Shown here: piece by piece, positions 18,089 to 27,359 of the stretch
Layout: each line of letters starts with the position of its first letter
Numbering within the stretch: position 1 is the first letter of the stretch
DNA from: Verrucomicrobiota bacterium
Lineage (GTDB): Bacteria; Verrucomicrobiota; Verrucomicrobiia; Methylacidiphilales; UBA1321
Assembly (NCBI GenBank): GCA_013285645.1
Contig: JABDHJ010000014.1
Coordinates: 1-61,488 of the forward strand
Length of the DNA: 61,488 nucleotides
Reading direction: 5' to 3'
Translations under genes and position numbers: made by a program
Notes under the pieces: generated by a model
Told to the model about the DNA's origin: nothing
What the model saw: only the letters and a program-made list of their open reading frames with translations
Databases searched by the model: none

Positions 18089-18925
18089 CTAAAAAGCCTT
18101 GCTCCGGATAAACTGAAGACCTTCTTCGCAAAGCGCATCGGCATCATCGAAAAGATCGCGCCAGACCTTGGTCGCGGCGGCCAGTTCGGGCAGAGTCCGC
18201 CCGAAGGCCTCGATGACCAACCAGCGATCATAGTTGATTTTCTTCAACGCGGCAAAAGTCTCATCCCACCTGACCTGACCTGTTCCAGGAGTGCCGCGAT
18301 CGTTCTCACTGATGTGGACATGCTTCAACCGGCGGTGAATTGCCGCGATGAGCGTGGTTGACTTCTCCTCGATCTGGGCATGAAAGGTGTCCCACATCAT
18401 GCCACAAGCAGGATGGTCGATGGCATCGACAAAGGCCATTGTGTCGGCAGCGGTCGTGAGAAAATAGTTCTCGAATCGGTTGAGATATTCGATGGCCAGC
18501 TCAACCTTCACTGAAGCCGCGTATGGGGCGATCTCACAAAAGAATTCGATGCCGCGCTGACGTTCGTCGCTGGTCGGCCCCGTGCCCGAAAAAGCACCAA
18601 GCGCGGAATGAAGCGGGCCGCAGAGGACCTCGACACCGGACTCTCCGCAGCGGTCGAGCACCCAACGTAACCGATCCTTTGCCGCCTGTCGGACTTTGGC
18701 ATCGGCACTGATGGGGTTCGACTCGGGACTCATCACCGTTACGGCTGTAACGCCCAAGCCGTGATCACGCAGAACACTGCCGAGTATCTTGTACTCCCCC
18801 GATGTTCCCTCGAAGACAGGAATCTCCACTCCGTCATAGCCCATCTTTCGCAGACGCCCCAGGAGAGGATGGTGAGATTCATCGACCTTGGTGGTCCAGA
18901 GCAGTAAGTTCATTCCGATTTTCAT
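18089..18925 (-). CDS. sugar phosphate isomerase/epimerase, D-psicose 3-epimerase-like
   Basis: 278 aa TIM barrel of the AP-endonuclease-2 superfamily. Metal ligands of the ketose 3-epimerase type are visible: E146 (LAIEYLNRFE), D179 (MMWDTFH), H204 (HVHISENDRGTPG) and E239 (VIEAFG). The HISENDRG segment is characteristic of the D-tagatose/D-psicose 3-epimerase group. It is the last gene of a minus-strand set after the dehydrogenase at 20082 and the VCBS protein; together they could interconvert and oxidise keto-sugars released from a glycan. Confidence 0.87.
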   Translation of the reverse strand: MKIGMNLLLWTTKVDESHHPLLGRLRKMGYDGVEIPVFEGTSGEYKILGSVLRDHGLGVTAVTVMSPESNPISADAKVRQAAKDRLRWVLDRCGESGVEVLCGPLHSALGAFSGTGPTSDERQRGIEFFCEIAPYAASVKVELAIEYLNRFENYFLTTAADTMAFVDAIDHPACGMMWDTFHAQIEEKSTTLIAAIHRRLKHVHISENDRGTPGTGQVRWDETFAALKKINYDRWLVIEAFGRTLPELAAATKVWRDLFDDADALCEEGLQFIRSKAF

Positions 18926-18951
18926 CTATATCTCCAAGTAATGGTTTGGGT

Positions 18952-20079
18952 TCACATAATGACCGGCATTTCGATCATCCCCTCACCTTCATTGAAGTAA
19001 ACGGCAAGGCCTTCTTTTCCCGGAGCGACCACGTCCAATCGCCCGGTTCCACGGAGATCGCCCACGGCAAAGGAAATTCCCAAGCCATGACCCGTGCCGA
19101 TCGGACCGAAATCAACCACCTGCTTGGCGAAACATTCGCCGGTCCATTTGAAAATATACCAGCCGAAGGCATCAAGGACGCCTGGCTCGTTGTGGGGATG
19201 CGAACGAAATCGCTTGCCCGTGATCAACTCACCCTGCCCGTCGCCATCAATGTCCACCCATTGCATGTCATGATACTGGCTGCTCAGGGGATCGATGAGA
19301 TGCTCCTTCCACGTTCGACCGCCGGAAGCATCGACGATTTGCTCCCACCAGGAAAGACCGTAGCCGTGCCCGTTACCCACGATGAGTTCGCTCTTTCCAT
19401 CATTGTTTAAATCAACGACCAGAATCGGGATGCCTGCCATCGGCGGCAGCGTAAATTCCGGATGCCATATCCATTCGCCTTCATAAGGATTTTCCGGCGC
19501 TTCAAGCCAGCCGTTGTTGAAAATGAAATCGCCGCGTCCATTGCCGGTGACATCACCAAAGCCGAGACCATGACCTTGTTTGTCGTTCTCGCGGCCTTTG
19601 AATTTGAGTTTATGCACCGCGAATTTTCCCGTCGCCTTGCCGGAACTGTCGCGGATTAATTTCAACACGACCAAAGGTGCTCCCGGTGTATTAGCGACGT
19701 ATTCGAGTTCGCCGTCACCGTCCACGTCCCATGCGCGGGTTGTTTCCAGATGACCGACCTCGGCGATGTCATGTTCCGTCCAGAGTTTGCCCCCGACGCC
19801 GGGATTTTCGCGCCAACGCACCGTTTTGCCCCAATAACCGCCCGTGATGAAATCGATTCGACCATCGCCGTTGACATCGACCGGAATCGTTGAGAAATCG
19901 TCGAAGTAATCTCCCAGCGGATCGAGATGGCAGAGGCGATATTGTTTCTTGAAATCGGGCCCCTCGTACCAAAAGGCGCCGCTCACGATGTCGGGAATGC
20001 CGTCTCCGTTGACGTCAAAAATCCCCGCCGATTCAAACCTCTCCGCCGACAGGACCACTTTGCGAAATTGTATCGCCAT
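18952..20079 (-). CDS. VCBS/FG-GAP-repeat protein
   Basis: 375 aa. A beta-propeller of repeated Asp-rich calcium-loop motifs: DVNGDGIPDIVSG, DVNGDGRIDFITGG, DVDGDGELEYV, DLNNDGKSELIVG and DIDGDGQGELITG. The start at 20079 (MAIQFRKVVL) is 2 nt after the stop of the upstream dehydrogenase, with AAAGGAATC as ribosome site, so the two are translationally coupled. A longer frame reaching 20373 overlaps that gene and was rejected. No signal peptide is obvious despite the usual extracellular role of such propellers; some Verrucomicrobial homologues have the same layout. Confidence 0.85.
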   Translation of the reverse strand: MAIQFRKVVLSAERFESAGIFDVNGDGIPDIVSGAFWYEGPDFKKQYRLCHLDPLGDYFDDFSTIPVDVNGDGRIDFITGGYWGKTVRWRENPGVGGKLWTEHDIAEVGHLETTRAWDVDGDGELEYVANTPGAPLVVLKLIRDSSGKATGKFAVHKLKFKGRENDKQGHGLGFGDVTGNGRGDFIFNNGWLEAPENPYEGEWIWHPEFTLPPMAGIPILVVDLNNDGKSELIVGNGHGYGLSWWEQIVDASGGRTWKEHLIDPLSSQYHDMQWVDIDGDGQGELITGKRFRSHPHNEPGVLDAFGWYIFKWTGECFAKQVVDFGPIGTGHGLGISFAVGDLRGTGRLDVVAPGKEGLAVYFNEGEGMIEMPVIM

Positions 20080-20081
20080 AA

Positions 20082-21152
20082 TTAGATTCCTTTCAAAAGC
20101 CGGATGTAATCCCTCGCGATGTGCAGGTCCTGCAAGGCCTCCGGGGCCAGACAGGGAACTGGCGCCTCGCCGCGCACCGCCTTGATGAAATTGAACGCCT
20201 GATTTCTCATCGCGTGGATCCAGGGCATTTCGGGTAAAAGCGTAACCGGTGTCGCCCCATTGCCGGGGTCCCTGAAGATCGTGACCCGACCCGGCTGATT
20301 GCAGACCAGCGGGGCAGGAAGCTCCAACTTGACATAACCGCGCTCGAACGTCGCCAACGCCGCCTCGTGCCACGCGAGGGTCGTGGTGTACGGATTCATC
20401 TCGATCACGCCGGGAATGCCGCTTTCGCTCTGCGCGACGAAAAGGACTTTGGCCGGATCGGCGTAAGTGACCTTGTAGTCTTCGCCAAAGAGATGACGCA
20501 GAAGATTGACCTGGTGAATGTAGTAATTAACGAACTCGCCATATTCATGGTTGGTCGCCTTGTCCATGTCCTCAGGTGCCGGGTCCCAGGAAAGGGGCCC
20601 CGGGGACTCGGACGAATTGATATTATCGTTGAAGCCGCCCGCGATCCAATCGCCCGGCGGCATGGTCACACGGAGATAACGGAATTTGCCCAGCTCACCG
20701 CTTTGCTTCAGGCGGTCAATTTCGGCCTTGGCATAAACCGTGGCAGGATCGCTTCTCTTGTGATAGCCGACCATCAGCCACGTTTTGTTTTCCTCCAATG
20801 CCTTCACGATTTTTTCGGCGACAGCAATGCTGGCCGCAATCGGTTTCTCGCTGAGGAGCGGGACGTGGGCCTTCGCCAATTCGGGAATCAGGATGCCGTG
20901 GCGGGCAAATGGCTGACTGACGACAAGCGCATCGACTTTTTCTTTCGCGAGCAACTCCTCGTGGCTGCGATAGACATTTGGAATACCGTAGCGCGCTGCC
21001 ACGCGGTCCCCGACTTCGGGACGCAATTCCGCAAGGGCGACGATTTCGCACTCTTCGTGAAGACTCGCATAGTTGCGCAGGTGGGCTGCCTGCCCCATGC
21101 TGCCGACACCGATAAATCCAATCCGAATACGTTTTTTTGCTGAGCCTTCCAT
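20082..21152 (-). CDS. Gfo/Idh/MocA-family oxidoreductase
   Basis: 356 aa. NAD(P) loop IGFIGVGSMGQAAHLRNY (residues ~10-27), EKP motif in VPLLSEKPIAASIAVAEKI, and the C-terminal substrate domain with a conserved histidine segment (YYIHQVNLLRHLFGE). First gene of a minus-strand operon with the VCBS protein and the ketose-epimerase-like protein. It is divergent from the AraC gene at 21188 by ~36 bp, so that regulator probably controls it. Paralogue of 15192. Confidence 0.9.
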   Translation of the reverse strand: MEGSAKKRIRIGFIGVGSMGQAAHLRNYASLHEECEIVALAELRPEVGDRVAARYGIPNVYRSHEELLAKEKVDALVVSQPFARHGILIPELAKAHVPLLSEKPIAASIAVAEKIVKALEENKTWLMVGYHKRSDPATVYAKAEIDRLKQSGELGKFRYLRVTMPPGDWIAGGFNDNINSSESPGPLSWDPAPEDMDKATNHEYGEFVNYYIHQVNLLRHLFGEDYKVTYADPAKVLFVAQSESGIPGVIEMNPYTTTLAWHEAALATFERGYVKLELPAPLVCNQPGRVTIFRDPGNGATPVTLLPEMPWIHAMRNQAFNFIKAVRGEAPVPCLAPEALQDLHIARDYIRLLKGI

Positions 21153-21187
21153 TTCGCTTATACTAACGGCCTTGCTGCTTGCCGGGA

Positions 21188-21973
21188 ATGGATGCGCTTG
21201 CTACATTCTTGTCAAAAATTGCCATGCGGCTGATTGATTATCAAATTTATGGCACGGGAGCCATTCAGCCCAGTCCAAGTTGGCACATGGATCCTCATTC
21301 TCATACCTTTCATGAAATCATCGTCATCATGGAAGGCCGTCTCCTCTTAAAATCAGGTGATCGGGAAGTAACGGCTGTTCCGGGCGATATTCTTTTTTAC
21401 CGTTCCGGCTTCGTCCACGAGGAAACGTCCGATCCTCAAATTCCCGTCGGCACCCTTTTTATTGGATTCGAGACAGGTGATTTATTGCCCTGGCTCCCTT
21501 TGCATCTGCACGACGCCAGGGGGCGTGTCCGACAACTGATCGCGTGGATCATCGATGATGAAGGGACCCGGCAGGCACCCGAAATGAGGAGGCCTCTTTT
21601 CGAGGCCCTTTTTGGAGAACTGCGCCGTCTCTGCGATGCCCCTCCCGATCCATGGCTGGAGGATTTGCTCGCCTTCATTCGCAAAAATCTGACCCGCCCC
21701 CTGACCTTGGACGATCTGGCCCGTCGCGGAAAAATGAGCAAGTTCGCCTTTGTCCGAAAATTCAAGCGCCTTTGCGGACGAACACCCATGGAAGAGTTGC
21801 GGCTCATTCGTCTCGATCGGGCGCGAACGCTCCTCCTCACCTCAAACCTGCCGGTGAAAGCGATTGCTCCTCTCGTCGGCATTGGCGACGAATTTCAACT
21901 CTCCAAGCTCTTTCGCAGCCACTTCAATATTCCTCCTCGCAGCCTCAGGATGGGACATCGAAGTTCAGCTTGA
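21188..21973 (+). CDS. AraC-family regulator with cupin sensor
   Basis: About 261 aa. The N-terminal cupin binds the ligand (HSHTFHEIIVIMEGRLLLKSG, PGDILFYRSGFVHEE); the C-terminal double HTH has RPLTLDDLARRGKMSKFAFVRKF and LPVKAIAPLVGIGDEFQLSKLF. Start choices are TTG 21179, ATG 21188 and ATG 21224; 21188 is used, but 21224 (MRLIDYQIYG) is also credible. Divergent from the dehydrogenase-VCBS-epimerase operon, which it presumably activates. Confidence 0.87.
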   Translation: MDALATFLSKIAMRLIDYQIYGTGAIQPSPSWHMDPHSHTFHEIIVIMEGRLLLKSGDREVTAVPGDILFYRSGFVHEETSDPQIPVGTLFIGFETGDLLPWLPLHLHDARGRVRQLIAWIIDDEGTRQAPEMRRPLFEALFGELRRLCDAPPDPWLEDLLAFIRKNLTRPLTLDDLARRGKMSKFAFVRKFKRLCGRTPMEELRLIRLDRARTLLLTSNLPVKAIAPLVGIGDEFQLSKLFRSHFNIPPRSLRMGHRSSA

Positions 21974-22020
21974 TCCACCGCGTTTGGAAAACTTTTCAAA
22001 CGCGTTCGATCCTTCTTCTG

Positions 22021-24237
22021 TCACTTGGCAGGTGCCGTGCCGGAATCGGCTGGGGCCGCGACGATGAGTGGAACGAGCGCCGCCCTTGCTCCGCCAAAAC
22101 AGGGGCGCGCATATGTATCTTCAGGATGGATCACCTGTTCGTCGGTGCCACGGATTTCCAGCAACTGCCGTGGAAAATCAGGGGTCATCGTGTTATCAAT
22201 GGTGATGTAGCTGGCAGAAAACCGGGAGTTATCGACCTTGAAAGCGGGGTCGTCGTTGGGCGGTCTCACGGGATAGAGGATGGCACCGAGAACTTCGGTT
22301 TCGGCTCCTTTGTCCGATTCGATTTGGATTCCGGGCCTTTCCGTCTTGAATCCCAAAATCCAGAGCTTCGATCCGACATTCAGCACCTTGGGTGAAGCGT
22401 TGCCTTCGGGATCGAGTTGGCGCGCCCAAATCTTTTGCCCCGGATGATCGAAGAACCAGCCGTTGCCGACACCGGTTTCGACGTAGAGATCGCCCGCGCC
22501 TTCTGTGCTGTGATAGCAAATATCGGACGAAATATCACGCAGGACCAAGGTCTTCTTCGTATCTTGTTGAAATCCGAAACAGGTTATTTTTCCCGCCGCA
22601 CCGGCGACGGGTTGGGTAAGAATACAACTGAACTCGATATCATCGCCAACGATATCGGACACTTTGAAAATGGGCGGACCGTAATCGCTTTTGATACTGC
22701 TCGGAGAAGGAGGCGGAGGCTGGGGGGGCAGTGGAGTGACGGGTGCCACGGGGCCACCCGCCGCTGCAGCATCGGTCGATGCTACAGTCGGTGCTGGCGC
22801 GGGCGGTGGGGTTGTCGGCTTAGGCGGTGGCGGCGGCGGCATCTCCGACGCCGGTGTGTCGAACGCTCCTCCGGCCATCGGACGAAGGACGGTGCCCAGC
22901 CCCAATACCCGGCGGATGCTTCCATGGAAATTGAGGGTATGACCGACCATGTACTGCCCAGGAATAAAATAAAAGGTCGTCTTGCCCTCTGTCGCCGCTT
23001 CATCGATGGCCGCTTGGATGGCATCAGCTTGGTCCGCGGGTCCCGAATCGGGCTTGGTCTTATTTCCAACGCTGTACCAATGGCTGAAGTCATTGTCCTC
23101 GAAGAGAGGCGTCTCGCGAATCTCAAGCCCGAGGGATGTTTTCTGAGACGAAGGAAATCCTTTGTTCGTGATCACCGGATGAGACGTATATTCGGTGATG
23201 TTCCCGCCTGGCGCATCGGGACTGCCGTCCTTGACCGTATTGGCCACGGCATTGCTATAACCTTGGACTTCAATATTTCGCAGGAAGAGTCCTCCACTAT
23301 TTTGGACAGCCGGAGTCTTGGCGTCGCCGCCTAGGAATTTTGAATCGACAGCCACAACCAATCCTCCCGCAGTTTTATTGACGATGGCAGGAACGGTGTT
23401 TGTGCTCTCTAAATCACGGATAAAGGCGCCGTTATCCATATTCTCGAATCCGGCCTCACGCTGGTTCTTGAGAATCAAGTGCTCGAAGGTGAGACTATAC
23501 TCCATATGGGTGAGAAACACCCCAAACTGAAACCCATCGACTTCCAGATTCTTCACAAATGCAGGACCAGGCCACGCACGAGGCATGATCAATCCCGCAT
23601 ACCCCGAACCCTCGGCCGCACGAATCGTCACATCGTGTATTTCTCCGTTATTGCTGGCGAGATAATCGATGCCTGAAGCGCCCGGATTTCCCGCGCCGAC
23701 ATCGAGTGTCATATTAACGATGGAGTTTTGATAGGCGTCATTGCCATGAACGCCGATGCTCTCGGTCTTGATCATAGGCTTCCATTTCGTGGGGTCCTGA
23801 AAGGCAGTCAGATTATCGTCCAGCTTGATGATCGTCTTGTCCCGACTCTGGCCGATCCACATAAGACGGTGAATCGAGACCATCTTTCCCGCCTTGTCCA
23901 TGCCGACCGTATCGAGCGTATCGGAAATGCGATACGTCCCATTGGGAAAATAAAGCGTCTTTTGCCTGAGGGCCGGGAAACCGCCATGCCAAAGATCGAC
24001 CATCGCCGCCTTCAATTTTGCGGTGACATCTTCCTTGCCGGTATTGTCGATGCTGTAGGGAGCCTTGGTCACATCGACGAAATAATAGGGCCGAAAAACG
24101 TCGTCGGGATAAACCAGTTCCTCGGCTTGAAGTGGAACAAAAAGCACGCCGACCCCCGCCATGATCCTCATCAGGACCGTCGAAAGTTGATTGCACTGAT
24201 AGGAAAAGAAACGTCGAGATGTCATCACGATTTTCAT
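22021..24237 (-). CDS. secreted beta-helix protein of the pectate-lyase-3/GH55-like superfamily
   Basis: 738 aa from ATG 24237 (MKIVMTSRRFF). An N-terminal hydrophobic segment (MAGVGVLFVPLQAEE) probably acts as a signal peptide. Right-handed beta-helix features: TLYFPNGTYRISDTL, then IGQSRDKTIIKLDD and a second FYFIPGQYMVGHTLNFHG start, the duplicated layout seen in GH55-like enzymes. A Pro/Ala-rich linker (about 22690-22860: PPPPPPKP, PPQPPPPSPSS) interrupts the second helix. The precise substrate is not inferable. An operator-like site lies 37 bp upstream of the start. It follows a GH39 gene on the same strand, separated by an inserted REP-like repeat. Confidence 0.8.
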   Translation of the reverse strand: MKIVMTSRRFFSYQCNQLSTVLMRIMAGVGVLFVPLQAEELVYPDDVFRPYYFVDVTKAPYSIDNTGKEDVTAKLKAAMVDLWHGGFPALRQKTLYFPNGTYRISDTLDTVGMDKAGKMVSIHRLMWIGQSRDKTIIKLDDNLTAFQDPTKWKPMIKTESIGVHGNDAYQNSIVNMTLDVGAGNPGASGIDYLASNNGEIHDVTIRAAEGSGYAGLIMPRAWPGPAFVKNLEVDGFQFGVFLTHMEYSLTFEHLILKNQREAGFENMDNGAFIRDLESTNTVPAIVNKTAGGLVVAVDSKFLGGDAKTPAVQNSGGLFLRNIEVQGYSNAVANTVKDGSPDAPGGNITEYTSHPVITNKGFPSSQKTSLGLEIRETPLFEDNDFSHWYSVGNKTKPDSGPADQADAIQAAIDEAATEGKTTFYFIPGQYMVGHTLNFHGSIRRVLGLGTVLRPMAGGAFDTPASEMPPPPPPKPTTPPPAPAPTVASTDAAAAGGPVAPVTPLPPQPPPPSPSSIKSDYGPPIFKVSDIVGDDIEFSCILTQPVAGAAGKITCFGFQQDTKKTLVLRDISSDICYHSTEGAGDLYVETGVGNGWFFDHPGQKIWARQLDPEGNASPKVLNVGSKLWILGFKTERPGIQIESDKGAETEVLGAILYPVRPPNDDPAFKVDNSRFSASYITIDNTMTPDFPRQLLEIRGTDEQVIHPEDTYARPCFGGARAALVPLIVAAPADSGTAPAK

Positions 24238-24273
24238 TGTGCATGGATGGTCCGGCTGAACAAATTGATAGGG

Positions 24274-24289
24274 ACGCACATCGGTGCGC
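24274..24289. promoter_or_regulatory. putative LacI-type operator, site 3
   Basis: ACGCACATCGGTGCGC, the most symmetrical copy (CGCAC-ATCG-GTGCG). It ends 37 bp before the beta-helix protein start on the minus strand, in a position that would block transcription initiation or early elongation. Confidence 0.6.
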
Positions 24290-24432
24290 AAATTACTTAG
24301 AATGATCCTTCCGATAGGCCTGAGAAGTATTTTTCCCTGCGTCGCGCGCTTCGTAGCCGCGCTCGTAAGAGCGTGGTCTCATTCCCCCACCGCCTTACGG
24401 CGGCGGCTACGACGGCATTGTGCAAATTACTT
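24288..24432. repeat. REP-like three-hairpin element flanked by 11-bp direct repeats
   Basis: The direct repeats GCAAATTACTT are at 24288-24298 and 24422-24432. Between them, an outer stem CGTAGCCGC (24352-24360) / GCGGCTACG (24403-24411) encloses two perfect hairpins: CGCTC-GTAA-GAGCG (24360-24373) and CCGCC-TTAC-GGCGG (24390-24403). The right copy overlaps the GH39 stop codon and the left abuts the operator. The pattern fits insertion of a ~123-bp palindromic element with target duplication. Confidence 0.6.
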
Positions 24433-25980
24433 CTTCGAACTGGCGCTCATCTTTTGTTCCCATTCTTCCAATTGCTTGCGCAACTCGACCTTGGGCAACG
24501 CCGCCGCCCCTTGAGAATGCCGTTCCAACAGGCAGACTTCACCGGGCGCGAGGGAAAAATTCCAGGTATTGCCGTCCGAGACATCGGAGCCGAGTAATCG
24601 ACAAGACGGACGGGACGCCGCTTTGAGAAGCCGCATCTCTTCCGGCGAAAGCGTTTGCGGGCTCCCCAAGTCTTTCCACGTTTCCCAAGCGCTCCCCTGC
24701 CCTGCGGCAATCCGCGACTCGATGACAACCACAGGCCCTTGCGCGAAGGGCATTTTCAATTTGCCCGTCCAGGCTTTTTGTCCGACTTCAGGAACGATCC
24801 GGTGCCAGAGAAGAACGCGAAGATGGTCACCTTCCTGCGTGGCGATGCTGCCGCAGCCGGGCGGGAGAATTTCGTCAGCCTCCGCCGGAAGAACGGCGCC
24901 GCGCAAGCGATTGAGGAATTCAAACGCATGGAAGGTCGACTTGGGTAGACCGTTGATGGTGACCAGACCGTATGTGCAGGAGAACTCCGCGTGTGGTGTT
25001 CCACACTCCTCGAAAAGATCGCTGGCGACCCACCAACAAAGAGTGTCGCAGGCGTCGTCCAACGCCACGCAGGTGTCGCACACAATCGCCGCTCCCACGA
25101 GACTGTCGACGGAGGTGTTATCGACCCACGTAACGTTGTCCGTGGAATCGGTTGAGAGAGAATTCCATTCGGTCCAGTGGATTTCAAGATCGGGACGTGC
25201 CGACTTGGCCACATCCTTTTGGACCTGCTTCACTGTGTCGGCAAAAAATTGTCCCGGAGCATGAGGGCTGCCCTTGCGGTCGGTGAAGGTGACGTATTCA
25301 TCCTGCGGATAAAGATGGGTGCTGACGAAATCGAGTGGAATACCGTTCTTGTGCGTGTGCTCGATGATGTCCGAGATCCAGTTAGCCTTCGAGCTGGCGG
25401 GACCACCGACTCGAAATGTCGGCGAAATCCTTTTCAGCGCCCGGGCCGATGCTTCGTAAAGCAGCCAGTATTCCTCTTTCGTGCCGGTCCAAAAACCGGA
25501 GAGATTGGGCTCGTTCCAGACTTCAAAATACCACTGCTCGACCTCGGCCAGTCCATATCGGTCCACGAGATGGCGGCCAAAAGCTTCCACCAATTGTTCC
25601 CACTCTCCATAGTCCTTCGGAGGAGTGACGTTCATCTTCCAATCGAAGATCGTCTCCGTTCCCGAGGCCAGTTCGGAAGGCATCGGGTTGAGTTCGACAA
25701 AAGGACGCAGTCCCATTTTCAACAAGGCGTCATAAACCTTGTCAACCTGATGCCAGCGAAAGGCCAGCGAACCGTCGTCCCGGCGTCCCACGACGCCCAT
25801 TTCATCGTGAAACAGACCGTGAAAGCGACAGTAGCGAAAACCAATCTCACGTTGGACGTAACGCAAATGTTCCAAGACATCTTCACGCAGCAATTCATAG
25901 GCGCGTCCGACTGCGATGGCATTTTTCCATGGTTTGCGCAAGGTGGTCGCGCAGGGTTTTGACAGAATTTGCAGATTCAT
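24427..25980 (-). CDS. GH39-family glycoside hydrolase (beta-xylosidase-like)
   Basis: 517 aa, the usual GH39 size. A (beta/alpha)8 barrel with acid/base E157 in WYFEVWNEPNLSGFW and nucleophile E271 in IHWTEWNS, both canonical for retaining clan GH-A beta-xylosidases/alpha-iduronidases. The N-terminal REIGFRYCRFHGLFHDEMGV also fits GH39. The family releases xylose or uronic acids from plant polysaccharides. No signal peptide is seen, so it may act on imported oligosaccharides. Divergent from lacI with a 297-bp gap containing two operator-like sites near lacI; no other feature is seen in that gap. Confidence 0.9.
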   Translation of the reverse strand: MNLQILSKPCATTLRKPWKNAIAVGRAYELLREDVLEHLRYVQREIGFRYCRFHGLFHDEMGVVGRRDDGSLAFRWHQVDKVYDALLKMGLRPFVELNPMPSELASGTETIFDWKMNVTPPKDYGEWEQLVEAFGRHLVDRYGLAEVEQWYFEVWNEPNLSGFWTGTKEEYWLLYEASARALKRISPTFRVGGPASSKANWISDIIEHTHKNGIPLDFVSTHLYPQDEYVTFTDRKGSPHAPGQFFADTVKQVQKDVAKSARPDLEIHWTEWNSLSTDSTDNVTWVDNTSVDSLVGAAIVCDTCVALDDACDTLCWWVASDLFEECGTPHAEFSCTYGLVTINGLPKSTFHAFEFLNRLRGAVLPAEADEILPPGCGSIATQEGDHLRVLLWHRIVPEVGQKAWTGKLKMPFAQGPVVVIESRIAAGQGSAWETWKDLGSPQTLSPEEMRLLKAASRPSCRLLGSDVSDGNTWNFSLAPGEVCLLERHSQGAAALPKVELRKQLEEWEQKMSASSKK

Positions 25981-26205
25981 GAAAGTTTGTCTGAAAGTAA
26001 AAAGGGCAATGAGACGGCCACTATAACCCTGCGAACGATCAATTTATAGCTATTATTGGAAAAGGCCCAAGAGGGATTTGGCTTTCTTATCGGCTCCCCA
26101 TGAATCGTTCCGGGGCACCCGAACCGGGGCATCTGGACAAACATCTCTCGTTCAAAGGACACGATTGATCTTCACCAACAGTGGTTTCCACGCAAAAGCT
26201 TAGTT

Positions 26206-26221
26206 ATGCGCATCGGCGCGC
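26206..26221. promoter_or_regulatory. putative LacI-type operator, site 4
   Basis: ATGCGCATCGGCGCGC, a weaker palindrome of the same family, in the gap between the divergent GH39 gene and lacI; 56 bp from the next site, centre to centre. The pair could permit looping or double occupancy. Confidence 0.55.
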
Positions 26222-26261
26222 TAATGGATTGAAAAGCTTGAGTTCTTACTTGGAAGACGTT

Positions 26262-26277
26262 ATGCACATCGGGGCAT
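26262..26277. promoter_or_regulatory. putative LacI-type operator, site 5
   Basis: ATGCACATCGGGGCAT directly abuts the lacI start codon, so bound repressor would cover the translation start region. Strongest positional evidence for autoregulation. Confidence 0.6.
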
Positions 26278-27300
26278 ATGGCGAGAATTCATCATTCCCA
26301 GATTGCTGCCGCTGCCCATGTGTCCCGCTCGACCGTATCGCGGGCCCTTCAAAATCATCCTTCGCTTCCAGCCAAGACAAGACACCGGATCCAGAACTTG
26401 GCCCGCAAGATGGGGTATTGTCCAAATCCCCTCGTGTCGGCCTTGATGGCGACCCGAAATCATCCCCACTCTTCCTCGAGTGCCGCGACTCTGGCCGTCT
26501 TGACGGCCTGGCATCCGACGACCCAGATTGCGCCACTCCCGACGGATCGGCGGTATCTGACCGGAGCCAAGTTGCGGGCCGAGGAACTGGGTTTTCAATT
26601 TGAGGAATTCTGGCTGGACGAACCTGGCCTTTCCTCACAGAGACTGGGACAAATCCTGGTCAACCGGGGGATCGTCGCCGTGCTCGTCGCGCCCATTCCA
26701 TCCGAACATCCAAAAATCGATCTCAAGTGGGAGCATTTCTCGCTCGCCGCCTTTGCTCCCAGCCCGCAGATCCCGATTCTGCATCAAGCCTCTCATTTCC
26801 ATTTTCGTTCCTCCTGCCTGGCCGTGCGCGAGTTACTCAAGCTCGGTTATCGCCGCCCCGCCTTCGCGTTGCCCGGTGATTTGACCGCCAATGTGCGTGA
26901 TCAATGGATTGGCGGTTATTGCGCCACCCTGCTTGATCTTCCGCCCAGCCAGCGCATCCCCCCGCAGATTACGACTCATGTCACCTCCGAAAACATTGTC
27001 CAATGGTGCCGTGTCCATCGGCCGGACGTTATCTTGAGCAATGAAACAAAAATCCAGGAATGGCTTCAGGCCGCTCATCTGGAACACCAAGTTGCCTTCG
27101 CCAATCTCGATCGCCATCCCAATCAAACCGACATGGCCGGAATCGATCAAATGCATGAATTAATTGGTGCCGCTGCCGTTGATATCATCGTTTCCCAGTT
27201 TAACCGGAATGAACGAGGTGTGCCTCCACATCCTCGGGACGTACTGATTGAAGGACAGTGGGTCAACGGTCCCTCCGCACTGCGGAGCAAGGCTGCTTGA
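26278..27300 (+). CDS. LacI-family transcriptional repressor
   Basis: 340 aa. The N-terminal LacI headpiece is ARIHHSQIAAAAHVSRSTVSRALQNHPSLP (HTH, residues ~2-30), continuing with RHRIQNLARKMGYCPNPLVSALM, where the YxPN hinge region is visible. A periplasmic-binding-like sugar sensor domain follows. The start is set by the headpiece. It is flanked by a GH39 gene and a sugar-type symporter. Two copies of the window's repeated 16-bp near-palindrome immediately precede it, so this protein is the best candidate to bind all seven copies. The effector sugar is unknown. Confidence 0.92.
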   Translation: MARIHHSQIAAAAHVSRSTVSRALQNHPSLPAKTRHRIQNLARKMGYCPNPLVSALMATRNHPHSSSSAATLAVLTAWHPTTQIAPLPTDRRYLTGAKLRAEELGFQFEEFWLDEPGLSSQRLGQILVNRGIVAVLVAPIPSEHPKIDLKWEHFSLAAFAPSPQIPILHQASHFHFRSSCLAVRELLKLGYRRPAFALPGDLTANVRDQWIGGYCATLLDLPPSQRIPPQITTHVTSENIVQWCRVHRPDVILSNETKIQEWLQAAHLEHQVAFANLDRHPNQTDMAGIDQMHELIGAAAVDIIVSQFNRNERGVPPHPRDVLIEGQWVNGPSALRSKAA

Positions 27301-27359
27301 TTCCACCAGGCACATCATATTAACCAGGACAAAATCCTTTTCGATATAGATTTGGTAAA

